Below, in pieces: positions 26,567 to 36,331 of a stretch of 64,000 nucleotides of DNA (its first letter is position 1; each line of letters starts with the position of its first letter). The notes below the pieces were generated by a model. The model was not told the DNA's origin. It did not search any database and saw only the letters and a program-made list of their open reading frames with translations. Origin of the DNA: WQXF01 sp031553615 (GTDB lineage Bacteria > Bacillota > Clostridia > Christensenellales > Aristaeellaceae); assembly GCA_031553615.1 (NCBI GenBank), contig JAVBLJ010000006.1:1-64000 (forward strand). Reading direction: 5' to 3'. The position numbers and the translations under genes are program-made.

Positions 26567-29500
26567 TCAAGGCTTGTGCACCGGGAAAACCGCGTCGTGC
26601 TCGCGCCCGTCGTCGGACAGCTCGATCCAGCCCCCGACCTGGTTTCGCCCGTCGAGGGTGACCTGCAGGGTATCGCGCCGCGCGTTCATGCGGTAGGTTG
26701 ACGCGCCGAACCGGTAGATGCAGGTGAACGAAGGCCAATCCTCGGGCAGGCGGGGCGATAGGCGCAGGCGCGTGCCCTGCTTCTCAAAGCCGAGCAGCGT
26801 CTCGACCCCCGCGATCCAGAGCCATGCGGCCGAGCCAGTGTACCACGTCCATCCGCCGCGCCCCAACTGCGACGGGTTGGAGTACACGTCGGCCACGCTC
26901 ACGTAGGGCTCGACACGGTACTGCGCGGCCTGCTCTGCGGTGGCGGTGTGACCGGTGGGCAGCAACATGCGCAGCAGCGCCCAGGCGCGATCAACCTGCC
27001 CCAGCTTGGCGAAGGCCTGCACTGCCCACACCGCGCCGTGGGTGTACTGCCCGCCATTTTCGCGAATACCGGGCAGGTAGCCCTGAATGTAGCCTGGATT
27101 GCGTGGATATTGATCGAAGGGCGGCGCAAGCAGCAGCGCGATGCCCTGCTCGCGGTCGATCAACTTGGCCCAGAGCGAATCCATGGCCTGGGCCGCACGC
27201 TCGGGCTGCGCCCCCGCCAGCACCGCCCAGCTTTGGGCGATGCAATCGATCTCGCAGCTGGTATCCCCGGCGGTGCCCAAGGGAGTGCCGTCGTCGAACC
27301 ACGCGCGCCGGTACCATGCGCCATCCCAGGCGTGGGCTTCGATATTGGCCAGCAGGCGCGCGCGCACGGCCAGCAGCTCGTCGCGCTGCGCCCCCTCGCA
27401 CAGCGGCGCGAACGCGTGCAATACGGTGGCGAAGAACCAGCCCAGCCAGACACTCTCGCCCTGGCCCTCTACACCCACTCGGTTGAGCGCATCGTTCCAA
27501 TCGCCGGTGCCGATGAGCGGTATGCCGTGCTTGCCCAGCGCCACCCGTCGAAGTGCGCGCAGACAGTGAGCGTGCAGGCTCTCCAGGACGCCGCTGGGCT
27601 GGGCGTTGCCGTACCAATCCTCCTGCCCGGCGGGAATCTCCACATCGCGCAGATAGGGGGTTTCTTCACGCAGTACGCTGTCATCGCCCGTGGCTCGCAC
27701 GTATGCGGCGGTCACGTAGGGCAGAAAGAGCAGATCGTCGGTCATGTGCGTGCGCACGCCGCGCGCGGGCGGATGCCACCAGTGCTGCACATCTCCGCCC
27801 TCAAACTGGTGCGCCGCGCACAGCAGCAGGTGGGCGCGCACCAGGGCCGGATCGGTGTGCAACAGGGCCAGCGTATCCTGCAGCTGATCGCGGAAGCCGA
27901 AAGCGCCGCCCGCCTGATAGAAGCCTGCCCGCGCCCACAGCCGCGAGGCGGTGAGCTGGTAGGGCAACCAGCGGTTGAGCAGCGTGTTCAGCGCCGCATC
28001 GGGCGTGCGCACCGTCAGCATGGCAAGGCGTGCCTCCCAAAAGCCCTGCGCTTCGGCGAGCAGGCGCGCGCCTTGGCCTTTGGCAGCCTGCGCCGCTTCG
28101 AGCGCGGTGGCGGTGTTCTCCGCCCAGCCGAGCAGCGCGTGCACCTCGCAGTCGGTTCCGGGCGCGAGGTGTACCTGGGTGCGCAGCACAGCGCAGGCAT
28201 CATCTCCGCCGAGCGAATCCAGCAAATGGAGGCGCATTCCGCGCGGCGATTCTATGCCGCCGAGCCCGGTGAAGGCCGCGCGATCCCGGCTGGACTGTAT
28301 TCCTTCAGCGCCGGGCAACGCCAAGAATGCGCAGCCGGGCAGGCTGGGGCTTTGGGCAAGGCAGACGCCCTGCTCCTCCTGCGCGCGCACCATGCGCCGC
28401 GCGCCTTCCGAATCGCCCATCGCCCAGGCGGCATAGGCCGTGAGCGAAAGTGCGCGCGCATCGCCGGTACTGCGCAGGCGCAGCAGCGTATGCTTGTGCG
28501 GGGCCTCCGCATCCACGAACACGATAGCGGTGTACTCGATCCCCAGTGCGTGGCCCTCGAACTGCGTGAAGCCCGGCGCATGGGTGACGCGCTGCGCAAC
28601 CGGGAGCAGGCTTTCGAACTGGCCGGTCTGCTCATCGCGCAGGTAAAAGGCTTCGCCCGCCTGGGTGCGCACCGGATCGTTGATCCAGGGGGTGATGCGT
28701 CCGCTGTGGCTGTTTCCCACAAAGGTGAAGCCCGCGCCGCGCTCGCTGAGCACCGCGCCAAAGCTCCGGTTGGCCAGCAGGTTGCACCAGGGCGCGGGGG
28801 TAGGCTTGCCCGGCTCCAGATCGATTGCGTAGTTGCCGGTGCGCGCGAAGCCGCCCCAGCCGTTGAACAGCAGGCGGTTGAGCGGCCGGAGCGGCACGAC
28901 GGCCGGGGTGCTCGGCGGCTGACCCCACACGGCATCGGCGGGCGGGATGCCGGAGCGTATCGCCTTCATCTGCGCGCCAAGCTGGCCCTCCTCGCCGCGC
29001 AGCACCAGCGCCGAGTAGGCGATCAGCGCGGCGCAGCGGTGAGGCTGAAGGGTCTGTGCATCCAAGAAGTAGACGCCGCCCGGCTTGCCTACCAGATCCC
29101 GCGCATGGCCAGAGGCGACCATCTCCTGCAGCGCACCGCGTGTGGGTGGGTAGTATTCGCCGCCATGATCGTCCAGCAGCACCAGGTCCACCCACACGCC
29201 CCATTGCCGCCAAGCCTCGTGGATTTTGAACACGGAGCGTGCCAGGGCCAGGTGAGCGGGCTCGCGCACGCACAGCGTGAGGATCGGCAAATCGCCGGAG
29301 ATGCCGCAGGCCCAGAGCTCCTCACGCGGGGATGTGCAGAGCGGAAGCTGGGCGCGCTGGGGATTTTGCCCGTGATAGAGCATGTAGGAGGCGAGGCGCT
29401 GCGCCTGATGCTGCGTGCTGGGATCGAGGGAGAGGTAATCGGCGGCGACCTGTGCCTGGGTCTGCGCGAGCTCGAGCGCGCGGTGGGCCGCGCCGATATC

Positions 29501-32500
29501 GCCGTAGTGTCCGGCGAGCTGCGCGGCTTCCTCCCAGGTAGCGACGGTCACAGTGGCGAAGGCCAGCTGCACGATGCCACCCGAGGGCACAGTGACCGTG
29601 GCGCGGAGCGACATGCACGGATCGATCACCGCGCCTACGCTATCCAGGGTATCGCATTCGCGCAACGCGCGGGGCAGCTTTGCGCCGTGCTCACGCCCTA
29701 GAAAACGTGCGCGGTCAGTGTGTACGGTCCAATCCAAGCCCGGAGCATCGGAGGCGGCGGCATGCAGCAGCAGCGGGAAATGCTCCTGCGGCGCGCGGGG
29801 ACGGCGCTGGGCGAGTACCGCGCTGCCGCCCACGCGCGCGGTCTGTATGAACAAATTGCGGAAGGCCGGGTGCGCCTCGTCGGCGGTCTGCGAGGAGAGC
29901 GCGACTTCGAAGAAGGTGGCGACCGTCAGGGTGCGTGCGCTCTCGCCCCGGTTGTGCAGGGTGAGCAGATGCAGCGCCGCGCCGTCCAATGGGCAGACGC
30001 AGCACCGCAGGGTGCTGTGCAGTTCGCCTTGCTGGCGCAGGTAGACGGCGGTTCCGGTCTCGAAGCGGGTTTCGCCCGGAAGCCCGGCCTGCGCGGCGCG
30101 CCAGCATTGGCCGCTTTCCGCCTCGTAGAGGTAGCATTGCAGGCCGTAGCCATCGGCCAGCGGATCGGGCCGCCAGCGCGAAAGCATCAGGCCATTGTGT
30201 GCGATATATCCGCCGCCCCGCGCATCGCATAGCAGGGTGGTGCCCTCGCCGTAGAGCAGCTGCGTTTCGAGCGGTATGGTTTCGGCCTGTACGTGCCGCA
30301 CCGCGCGAACGGGTCGTTTGGCAGGCGTATCGACTCGCGCAGTGCCGCGCGTATGCCAATGCAGCGCGAGGCGGGCCGGTTTGCGCTCCTCCCAAAGCAG
30401 CTCGTACGCCTCCACATCGGGGCGCGCGTGGAAGGAGTTGACCAGCGAATTTTCGGTCAGCAGGTTGCAGAGTGCGCACAGCGTCATGCCCTGGTGGTGT
30501 GCCATGTGGCTGCGCACCAGCTGGTATTCTGGGCCCGGAGGAGCGGTGGCAGCGGAGTTGGCGGCAGACGCCGTGTAATCCGCGGCCTCAAAGAAGCCCA
30601 TGTCGCCGCCCCAGCCCAGCAGGCGCATGCGTAGCAGGTTATCGCAGGCTTCGTGAGGCAGTACCTGGAGCGCCAGCGCCGAGGCGTAGGGCGCAATCAC
30701 ACGCGCGGAGGGTTCGCTGCGCAACGCTAGCTGAGGCACGCCGAATGCCCGGTATTGGTAGTTGAGCAGCGGATCGAACGCGTAATAGCCGGATTCCGAT
30801 ATGCCCCAGGGCTGCCCATCGGCGATCCGCTCATGAGCACGCGCGGCTTCGCGGCAGGTTTCCGCCAGCAGCGTGCCCGGGGTGAGGCGGGTGATGAGGG
30901 TGGGCATGAGGTATTCGAACATGGTACCGCTCCACGAGGCGAGCGCCGCGCCCTTGCGGGTGCGGGCCATGGCGCGGCCCAACCGCTGCCAATGGCGCAG
31001 GGGAACGGCGCCGCGCATGATGCTCAAAAAGCTGAGCAACCGCGCTTCCGAGGCGAGCAGGTCGTAGTGCGAATCGCCGGCGCGCCCGGTTTCCGGATGC
31101 ACCCCAATGAAGAAAAGATCGCACGCATCATCGTACAGCGCGGCGAAATCCATGGCCTGCCACAGCGCTTCCAGCCGTGCGGGCAGCGTGCGATGGCTGG
31201 GGTCGAGCTGACCTTGCGCCTCGCGCAGCGCTTGCGCACAGGTCAGCAGACAGCCCGCCAGGTTGCCGCTATCCACGGCGGATACATAGCGCGGATGGAG
31301 CGGGGCCAGGGTGCGCGTATCGTACCAATTGAGAAGATGACCCTGCCAAGTCTCCAGGCGTTCGATGCTGCCTACCGTGCTTTCGATGCGCCGCGCCATC
31401 TGATCGGCATCCAGAAAACCGAGGCGGTAGGCTGACACGCAGGAGAGCAGGTACAGGCCGATGTTGGTGGGAGAGGTTCGGTGCGCGAGGCCCCGATCGG
31501 GCTGCAGCTGCAGGTTGTCGGGGGGGAGGAAATGATCCTCGGCGGAGAGCGATTGCTCGAAAAAGTGCCAGGTATCGCGCGCGATATCGAGCATGGCGAG
31601 CCGCTTGGGCTGCGCCAGGGGAGGGAGTGATCCGCCCGATCCCGTGGGTGCATCGAGCCATTCGGCGATTTGCGGCAGGAAGGCCCAGGCCGCGCCCAGC
31701 AGCACGGCCAGCGGCAGCATCCACACCCGCAGCAGCGCGCACAGCACCAGCGCTCCCGCCGCCGGATAGGCGTAACGCCGCAGCCAACGCGGTCCGGCTG
31801 CCTTTTGCCGCTCCGCATCGGCGGCGGTGACCCACTCCAGCAGGTGCTTGCGCGAGAAACACACCCGCCACACGGTGCGGGCCGCCGCATCGGCCAGGGT
31901 GTAGGCTTGATAAGGCAGCAACGCCAGCTCGATGCCTGCGTTGCGCAGCGCGGGCCAGGAAGGGGCCCAAAGCAGGTGCAGCTCGGGAGCCAGCAGCGCG
32001 AGCCAGACCGCGATGGGGCTGTGTGCCAGCACGCCCAGCAGGAGCAGCACGAGCCGCATGGGCGGGATTAGGCTGCGCCGCAGGTTGTCCCACACCTTGA
32101 AGCGGGAAAGCGCGTCCATCGGGTTGCGCACCCGTCCGGAGACCCCGCGCACCAAGGGGAACAGCCAGGGCAGTAGTTGCCAATCGCCGCGCGTCCAGCG
32201 GTGCAGGCGCATCATCCAGCTGCGCAGCGAACCGGGCTGACTATCGTACAGCACCACGTCGGTGGCCAGTGCCGCGCCGCACAGCTCGCCTTCGAGCAGA
32301 TCGTGCGAGAGGATGGTGTTGGGTCGCACCAGGGGATGCGTGGCCTCATGAAAGCTGCGGACATCGTAGATGCCCTTGCCCGCGAAGCTGCCGCGACCGC
32401 ACAAATCCTGGTACACGTCCGAGGTGGCCGTGAGGTAGGGGTCCACGCCGCCCGCGCCGCCGAAGAACTGCGCGATGCGGGTGCGCACGCTGTGTGCGGT

Positions 32501-34441
32501 GGTCTCCATGCGCGGCTGGATCACCGTGCGGCCCCGGCGCTTGCCGTTGATGTGCAGCGGTTTGTTGAGCGGGTGCGCCAGCATGCCGATGAGCTCCAGC
32601 GCACTGCCCGGAGGCAGCATGGTATCGCTATCGAGGGTGATCACTTGAGCATACCGCTCGAAGAGCGAGCTGGGTTCGACGGAAGCGGCGGCGAAGCGAT
32701 CCTCGGTCTGCCCGGTCAGCAGCAGCGCGTTGAGTGAGGCGAGCGCACCCCGCTTGCGCTCCCGGCCCATGAACCGCTGCTGCACCGGGTTCCAGGCGCG
32801 TTCCCGGTGCAGGTAAAGAAAGGTGCCCGGATGCTGCTCGTTCAGGGTGCGCACGCCGTCTAGTCCTGCGTGCAGGATGTCGGCATCGTCGACCTCCACC
32901 GCCGCCGCGCCATCCGGGAAATCGCCCAGCAGCAGGAAGTGCAATCGCGGATCGCTGTTGGCGCACTGCAGCACCGATAGATGGCGCACCATCTGCCGCG
33001 CCTGCTGCACCTGGCTGAGCAGCGTAGGCACGACCACTAGGGTGCTTTGCGCCTCGGGCAGGGCTTCGTAGACGATGTGCGGCAGCACGCGCGGCGGGCG
33101 CAGGCGGCGCGAAAGTGCGTGTAGCAACGCCTCTCCGGCCGCGCTGAGCAGGAATGCCGCCGGGAGCCATAGCGCCAGCGGAAGGCGCGCGCCCAAGAAT
33201 AAGAATAGCAGCAGCGTGAGCAGCAGGCGTGCGCCCATGTAGAGCGGCGCAGCGCGGCGATTCAGCGCGTCACCCGCGCGGACGATCAGGGGCATGCCGC
33301 CCATGCGTCGCCAGAGCGCTGCGGTGCCCTGGTCGAGCAGGTAGTAGCCCACATGCTGCGTGAGCTCGCCCTGCGCTCCCTCATCCTCCGAATGATTGGC
33401 TAGCTCGAACGCGTTGCGCGCTACCTGAATCTCGGAGAGCGACCCCGAGCGCGCGATGTGCTCCACGCGGCCGCGGTACATCGCGCGCGAGGAGAGGCTC
33501 ATGCGCGGGTACACGCCGCTGGGATCGTCCTGCAGCCAGCGCTCTACGGTCGAAAGGCTCTCCAGCAGCTCGCTCCAGTGGATTTGACCCAGGGTGCGCA
33601 GCGAGGTGATGGCGTTGCCGATCCACTGCCGCTCCAGCGTTTGGCGCGCATGCTCGCGCTCGACCACCCGTTGGGCGCGCAGGTCGAGCGCGTCGAGCTG
33701 CTTATCCAGCCAGGAGAGCGCGGCGGCGTTTTCCTGATCGCGCAGGCACTTGAGCAGGTGTTCGAAAAAGCAGGTGCTGCGCGGCGCGCGCGCGAACCTG
33801 CGCTGCAGCGTTCCGGGCTCGGCGTGCGCCAGCAAGCGCGCCCACTCGGCGGCGGCCACCCGGTCGCGCTGCGCCTCGGCGCAGGAAACGGCCAGGTGCG
33901 AAATCAGCTCCGTCAATGTAGCGCGCAGCACGAGCGGCAGCGCCCACAGCTCCCGCAGGCGTAGCAGCTGCACGTTCTGCCAAGCCTCTACAGCTATGCG
34001 CACGTTGGCCTCCTGTAGCTTTGCGTCGCTGTGAGAGACCAGCTCGCGCGCCAGCAGCTGCACGCGAGGTTGCCCGGCGCAAAGGGGCAGGTACTGCGAG
34101 CGCGGCAGCTCGTGCACCAGCGAGAGCGCCGCATCCTCCAGGGTGCGCGCGTTGTCGGCCAGCCATTGCGCGCCAGGCAACAGATCGTGGGCGGTGTCGC
34201 CCATGGTGCGCTGGGAAAGATCGAGGGAGGCCAACGCGCGCCGCAGCCTTCGCGCGCTGCGCCGTGCCCCATGCAGCTTGGCCTTTCCGCGCGGTTTGTG
34301 CGCCGAAGCGATGGCCTGCAGATGCGCGCCGAGCGCCTCATCCTCCAGCGCCGCATCGCGCGGCGGAGGGATTCGCTTGTGCTGCGACGCCGAAAGGGCA
34401 AGCAGCAGCAATAGGCCTACAAAGGCAATCCACGCTTCCAT
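26567..34441 (-). CDS. Cyclic beta-1,2-glucan synthase-like multidomain membrane enzyme (NdvB/Cgs type)
   Basis: 2,624 residues from ATG 34441 (GGAG 7 nt upstream). Order of domains: N-terminal membrane helix (WIAFVGLLLLLALS), a helical region, membrane helices near residue 410, a GT84-like glycosyltransferase with LDSDTMLPPG (about 605), the GRGSFAGKGIYD block and HRWTRGDWQLLPWL, then more membrane helices (about 790 and 900). A glucoamylase-like domain starts at about 990 (RTSPTNIGLYLLSC), two beta-sandwich domains at about 1400 and 1865, and a GH94 phosphorylase-like barrel with GFRDQLQD and GTGDWNDALN (about 2180-2320). In Brucella and Rhizobium such proteins (about 2,800) build, measure and close cyclic beta-1,2-glucan. 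All parts seem intact. Product here is inferred; a linear beta-1,2-glucan or its phosphorolysis is possible. Confidence 0.88.
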   Translation of the reverse strand: MEAWIAFVGLLLLLALSASQHKRIPPPRDAALEDEALGAHLQAIASAHKPRGKAKLHGARRSARRLRRALASLDLSQRTMGDTAHDLLPGAQWLADNARTLEDAALSLVHELPRSQYLPLCAGQPRVQLLARELVSHSDAKLQEANVRIAVEAWQNVQLLRLRELWALPLVLRATLTELISHLAVSCAEAQRDRVAAAEWARLLAHAEPGTLQRRFARAPRSTCFFEHLLKCLRDQENAAALSWLDKQLDALDLRAQRVVEREHARQTLERQWIGNAITSLRTLGQIHWSELLESLSTVERWLQDDPSGVYPRMSLSSRAMYRGRVEHIARSGSLSEIQVARNAFELANHSEDEGAQGELTQHVGYYLLDQGTAALWRRMGGMPLIVRAGDALNRRAAPLYMGARLLLTLLLFLFLGARLPLALWLPAAFLLSAAGEALLHALSRRLRPPRVLPHIVYEALPEAQSTLVVVPTLLSQVQQARQMVRHLSVLQCANSDPRLHFLLLGDFPDGAAAVEVDDADILHAGLDGVRTLNEQHPGTFLYLHRERAWNPVQQRFMGRERKRGALASLNALLLTGQTEDRFAAASVEPSSLFERYAQVITLDSDTMLPPGSALELIGMLAHPLNKPLHINGKRRGRTVIQPRMETTAHSVRTRIAQFFGGAGGVDPYLTATSDVYQDLCGRGSFAGKGIYDVRSFHEATHPLVRPNTILSHDLLEGELCGAALATDVVLYDSQPGSLRSWMMRLHRWTRGDWQLLPWLFPLVRGVSGRVRNPMDALSRFKVWDNLRRSLIPPMRLVLLLLGVLAHSPIAVWLALLAPELHLLWAPSWPALRNAGIELALLPYQAYTLADAAARTVWRVCFSRKHLLEWVTAADAERQKAAGPRWLRRYAYPAAGALVLCALLRVWMLPLAVLLGAAWAFLPQIAEWLDAPTGSGGSLPPLAQPKRLAMLDIARDTWHFFEQSLSAEDHFLPPDNLQLQPDRGLAHRTSPTNIGLYLLSCVSAYRLGFLDADQMARRIESTVGSIERLETWQGHLLNWYDTRTLAPLHPRYVSAVDSGNLAGCLLTCAQALREAQGQLDPSHRTLPARLEALWQAMDFAALYDDACDLFFIGVHPETGRAGDSHYDLLASEARLLSFLSIMRGAVPLRHWQRLGRAMARTRKGAALASWSGTMFEYLMPTLITRLTPGTLLAETCREAARAHERIADGQPWGISESGYYAFDPLLNYQYRAFGVPQLALRSEPSARVIAPYASALALQVLPHEACDNLLRMRLLGWGGDMGFFEAADYTASAANSAATAPPGPEYQLVRSHMAHHQGMTLCALCNLLTENSLVNSFHARPDVEAYELLWEERKPARLALHWHTRGTARVDTPAKRPVRAVRHVQAETIPLETQLLYGEGTTLLCDARGGGYIAHNGLMLSRWRPDPLADGYGLQCYLYEAESGQCWRAAQAGLPGETRFETGTAVYLRQQGELHSTLRCCVCPLDGAALHLLTLHNRGESARTLTVATFFEVALSSQTADEAHPAFRNLFIQTARVGGSAVLAQRRPRAPQEHFPLLLHAAASDAPGLDWTVHTDRARFLGREHGAKLPRALRECDTLDSVGAVIDPCMSLRATVTVPSGGIVQLAFATVTVATWEEAAQLAGHYGDIGAAHRALELAQTQAQVAADYLSLDPSTQHQAQRLASYMLYHGQNPQRAQLPLCTSPREELWACGISGDLPILTLCVREPAHLALARSVFKIHEAWRQWGVWVDLVLLDDHGGEYYPPTRGALQEMVASGHARDLVGKPGGVYFLDAQTLQPHRCAALIAYSALVLRGEEGQLGAQMKAIRSGIPPADAVWGQPPSTPAVVPLRPLNRLLFNGWGGFARTGNYAIDLEPGKPTPAPWCNLLANRSFGAVLSERGAGFTFVGNSHSGRITPWINDPVRTQAGEAFYLRDEQTGQFESLLPVAQRVTHAPGFTQFEGHALGIEYTAIVFVDAEAPHKHTLLRLRSTGDARALSLTAYAAWAMGDSEGARRMVRAQEEQGVCLAQSPSLPGCAFLALPGAEGIQSSRDRAAFTGLGGIESPRGMRLHLLDSLGGDDACAVLRTQVHLAPGTDCEVHALLGWAENTATALEAAQAAKGQGARLLAEAQGFWEARLAMLTVRTPDAALNTLLNRWLPYQLTASRLWARAGFYQAGGAFGFRDQLQDTLALLHTDPALVRAHLLLCAAHQFEGGDVQHWWHPPARGVRTHMTDDLLFLPYVTAAYVRATGDDSVLREETPYLRDVEIPAGQEDWYGNAQPSGVLESLHAHCLRALRRVALGKHGIPLIGTGDWNDALNRVGVEGQGESVWLGWFFATVLHAFAPLCEGAQRDELLAVRARLLANIEAHAWDGAWYRRAWFDDGTPLGTAGDTSCEIDCIAQSWAVLAGAQPERAAQAMDSLWAKLIDREQGIALLLAPPFDQYPRNPGYIQGYLPGIRENGGQYTHGAVWAVQAFAKLGQVDRAWALLRMLLPTGHTATAEQAAQYRVEPYVSVADVYSNPSQLGRGGWTWYTGSAAWLWIAGVETLLGFEKQGTRLRLSPRLPEDWPSFTCIYRFGASTYRMNARRDTLQVTLDGRNQVGGWIELSDDGREHDAVFPVHKP

Positions 34442-34710
34442 GGTCACGCTCCAGTGCGGCGTTTGCCGCGCATTTTCGGTAGGCTCCTGGCATTGTTCCG
34501 GTATTGTGCGCATCACCGGGCGGCCTCATGCATTTTGGTCTTTTTGTGCAAATGGGTGAATTTGCCAAAGGTGCGGCATAGAATACCCCGATGCCCGCGC
34601 AAAAGGGAAAACGGGGGAAAATCTGGGCCCGTTTCTTGTGAAGCTTTCACGAAGCTTTGCGCGGGCATGCATCAAGCAGCCCAAAGACGCGCGTATCTGT
34701 CGCAAACACC

Positions 34711-34758
34711 GTTCAAGGCCCCGTTCAAAGCCCTGTTCAAAGCCCCGTTCAATAGCCG
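34711..34758 (+). repeat. Four tandem 12-bp units upstream of tig
   Basis: gttcaaggcccc, gttcaaagccct, gttcaaagcccc and gttcaatagccg follow each other without gaps and end 8 bp before the -35 box of the tig promoter. Confidence 0.8.
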
Positions 34759-34766
34759 CTTTGTGG

Positions 34767-34795
34767 TTGAAATTCCACGCCGCGCATGCTATACT
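34767..34795 (+). promoter_or_regulatory. tig promoter
   Basis: TTGAAA (34767-34772), 17 bp, TATACT (34790-34795), with TGC before the -10 in extended form; 65 bp to the start codon. Confidence 0.75.
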
Positions 34796-34860
34796 GTCAG
34801 GTAGCGTTTTGGCAGAGTTTTCCCCAAACGCACCAACTTTTATCGGGAGGAACATATCGG

Positions 34861-36267
34861 ATGATCACCAACGTTGAAAAGCTTTCCGGCAACCGGATCA
34901 AGATTCGCTTCGAGGCCGACGCGGAGACCTTCGAAAAGGGCATCCAGCAGGCCTACTTAAAGCTGCGCAACCGCGTGCAGGTGCCCGGCTTCCGCAAGGG
35001 CAAAGCGCCCCGTAAGCTGATTGAAAATATGTACGGCGAGGCCTTCTTTTATGAGGAAGCGCTGGAGGCGCTGTTCCCCGATGCATACGAGCAGGCGGTG
35101 CGCGAGCACGACCTGCGCGTGGTCGACCGCCCGCAGCTCGACGTGGAGCAAATGGAGGGCGGCCAACCGCTCATCTTCTTCGCCGAGGTGGCCGTGTATC
35201 CCGAGGTGACGCTGGGCCAATACAAGGGCCTGGAAGTGCCCAAGCACGAGCATCCCGTGACCGATGCGGACGTAAACCAGAAGGTGGATGAGGCGCGCGA
35301 AAAGGTTAGCCGCATGCTCGATATCGAGGATGCGCCGGTGGCAAACGGCGATATCGTAACGCTCGATTACGCGGGCAGCGTCGACGGCGTGGCCTTCGAG
35401 GGCGGCACTGCGGAAGGTCAGAAGCTGACCATCGGCAGCGGCCAGTTCATCCCCGGCTTTGAGGAGCAGATGATCGGCCTGAGCATTGGCGAAGAGCGCG
35501 ACCTGAACGTATCCTTCCCTGCGGAGTATCAGGCCCAGGAGCTGGCCGGAAAAGCCGCAGTATTCCACGTGAAGGTGCACGGCATTCAGCGCAAAGAATT
35601 GCCCGAGGTTGACGATGATTTTGTCCGCGATGTTTCGGAATTCGATACCGTGGATGCATACAAGGCCGATATCCGGGCAAAGCTGGAGGCGGACGCAGCC
35701 GAGCACGTCAAGAACGCGTTTGAGAACGCGTGCATTGACGCGGCGGTGGCTACGACCACGGTCGATATCCCCGAAGCGATGGTGCAGCGCCAGATCGACA
35801 ACATGGTGCGCGATTTCGAGATGCGCCTGATGTACCAGGGCATGCGCATGGACGATTTCCTGAAGTACACGGGCCAGACCCGCGAATCGATGCGCGATCA
35901 GTACCACGAGCAGGCGACCATGCGCGCCAAGGCCGAGGTGGTGCTCGAAGCCATCGCGAAGGCCGAGGGCATCGAAGCGACGGAGGCCGATATCGACGCC
36001 GAGATTCAGCGCTACGCCGATCGCCGCCAGCAATCGGTGGAGGAGCTCAAGAAAACCCTTTCGCCCAACGATCAGGAGTACTTCGGCGACGTGGCCAAGA
36101 TCAACAAGGTGCTGGCGCTGCTCACCGAATCGGCCATCCCGGTCGCGGAGCATCACGATCACGATCACGGACATGATCACGATCACGAGCATGGCGACGA
36201 GGCATCCGCCCAAGAAGATGAAAAGGAACCGGCGCGCCGCCGCCGCACCGCGAAAAAGGCCGACTAA
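34861..36267 (+). CDS. tig: Trigger factor with His/Asp-rich C-terminal tail
   Basis: 468 residues from ATG 34861 (GGGAGG 10 nt upstream; open frame further upstream overlaps the promoter). It is a ribosome-bound chaperone and prolyl isomerase for nascent chains. The N-terminal ribosome-docking signature GFRKGKAP is at about residue 43, the FKBP-type domain runs about 155-245 (GDIVTLDYAGSVDG ... IGSGQFIPGFEEQMIG), and a helical C-terminal chaperone domain follows. The last 40 residues add a His-Asp repeat (HHDHDHGHDHDHEHG) and then a Glu/Arg/Lys tail (PARRRRTAKKAD). The His-rich part could bind Ni2+ or Zn2+. First gene of the tig-clpP-clpX block, as in many bacteria. Confidence 0.97.
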   Translation: MITNVEKLSGNRIKIRFEADAETFEKGIQQAYLKLRNRVQVPGFRKGKAPRKLIENMYGEAFFYEEALEALFPDAYEQAVREHDLRVVDRPQLDVEQMEGGQPLIFFAEVAVYPEVTLGQYKGLEVPKHEHPVTDADVNQKVDEAREKVSRMLDIEDAPVANGDIVTLDYAGSVDGVAFEGGTAEGQKLTIGSGQFIPGFEEQMIGLSIGEERDLNVSFPAEYQAQELAGKAAVFHVKVHGIQRKELPEVDDDFVRDVSEFDTVDAYKADIRAKLEADAAEHVKNAFENACIDAAVATTTVDIPEAMVQRQIDNMVRDFEMRLMYQGMRMDDFLKYTGQTRESMRDQYHEQATMRAKAEVVLEAIAKAEGIEATEADIDAEIQRYADRRQQSVEELKKTLSPNDQEYFGDVAKINKVLALLTESAIPVAEHHDHDHGHDHDHEHGDEASAQEDEKEPARRRRTAKKAD

Positions 36268-36331
36268 GCGGAGGACTGCGCGCGGGTTCACCCCCTACGA
36301 ATGAAACCATAGTTGCGAGGAGGTATGCGAC

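Larger units (their letters stand above)
34442..34860. other. Divergent intergenic region (419 bp) with 12-bp repeats and the tig promoter
   Basis: It separates the glucan synthase gene from tig. I see a four-unit 12-bp repeat (34711-34758) and a good tig promoter (34767-34795). On the glucan synthase side a TATTCT (34585-34580) is the only weak -10 candidate. No coding sequence is evident. Confidence 0.6.

Noticed and set aside
26948..29701. 917-codon plus-strand frame opposite the glucan synthase gene
   Set aside because: G+C-rich DNA lacks stop codons on the opposite strand. The sense frame shows GH94 and other domains; this one shows none.
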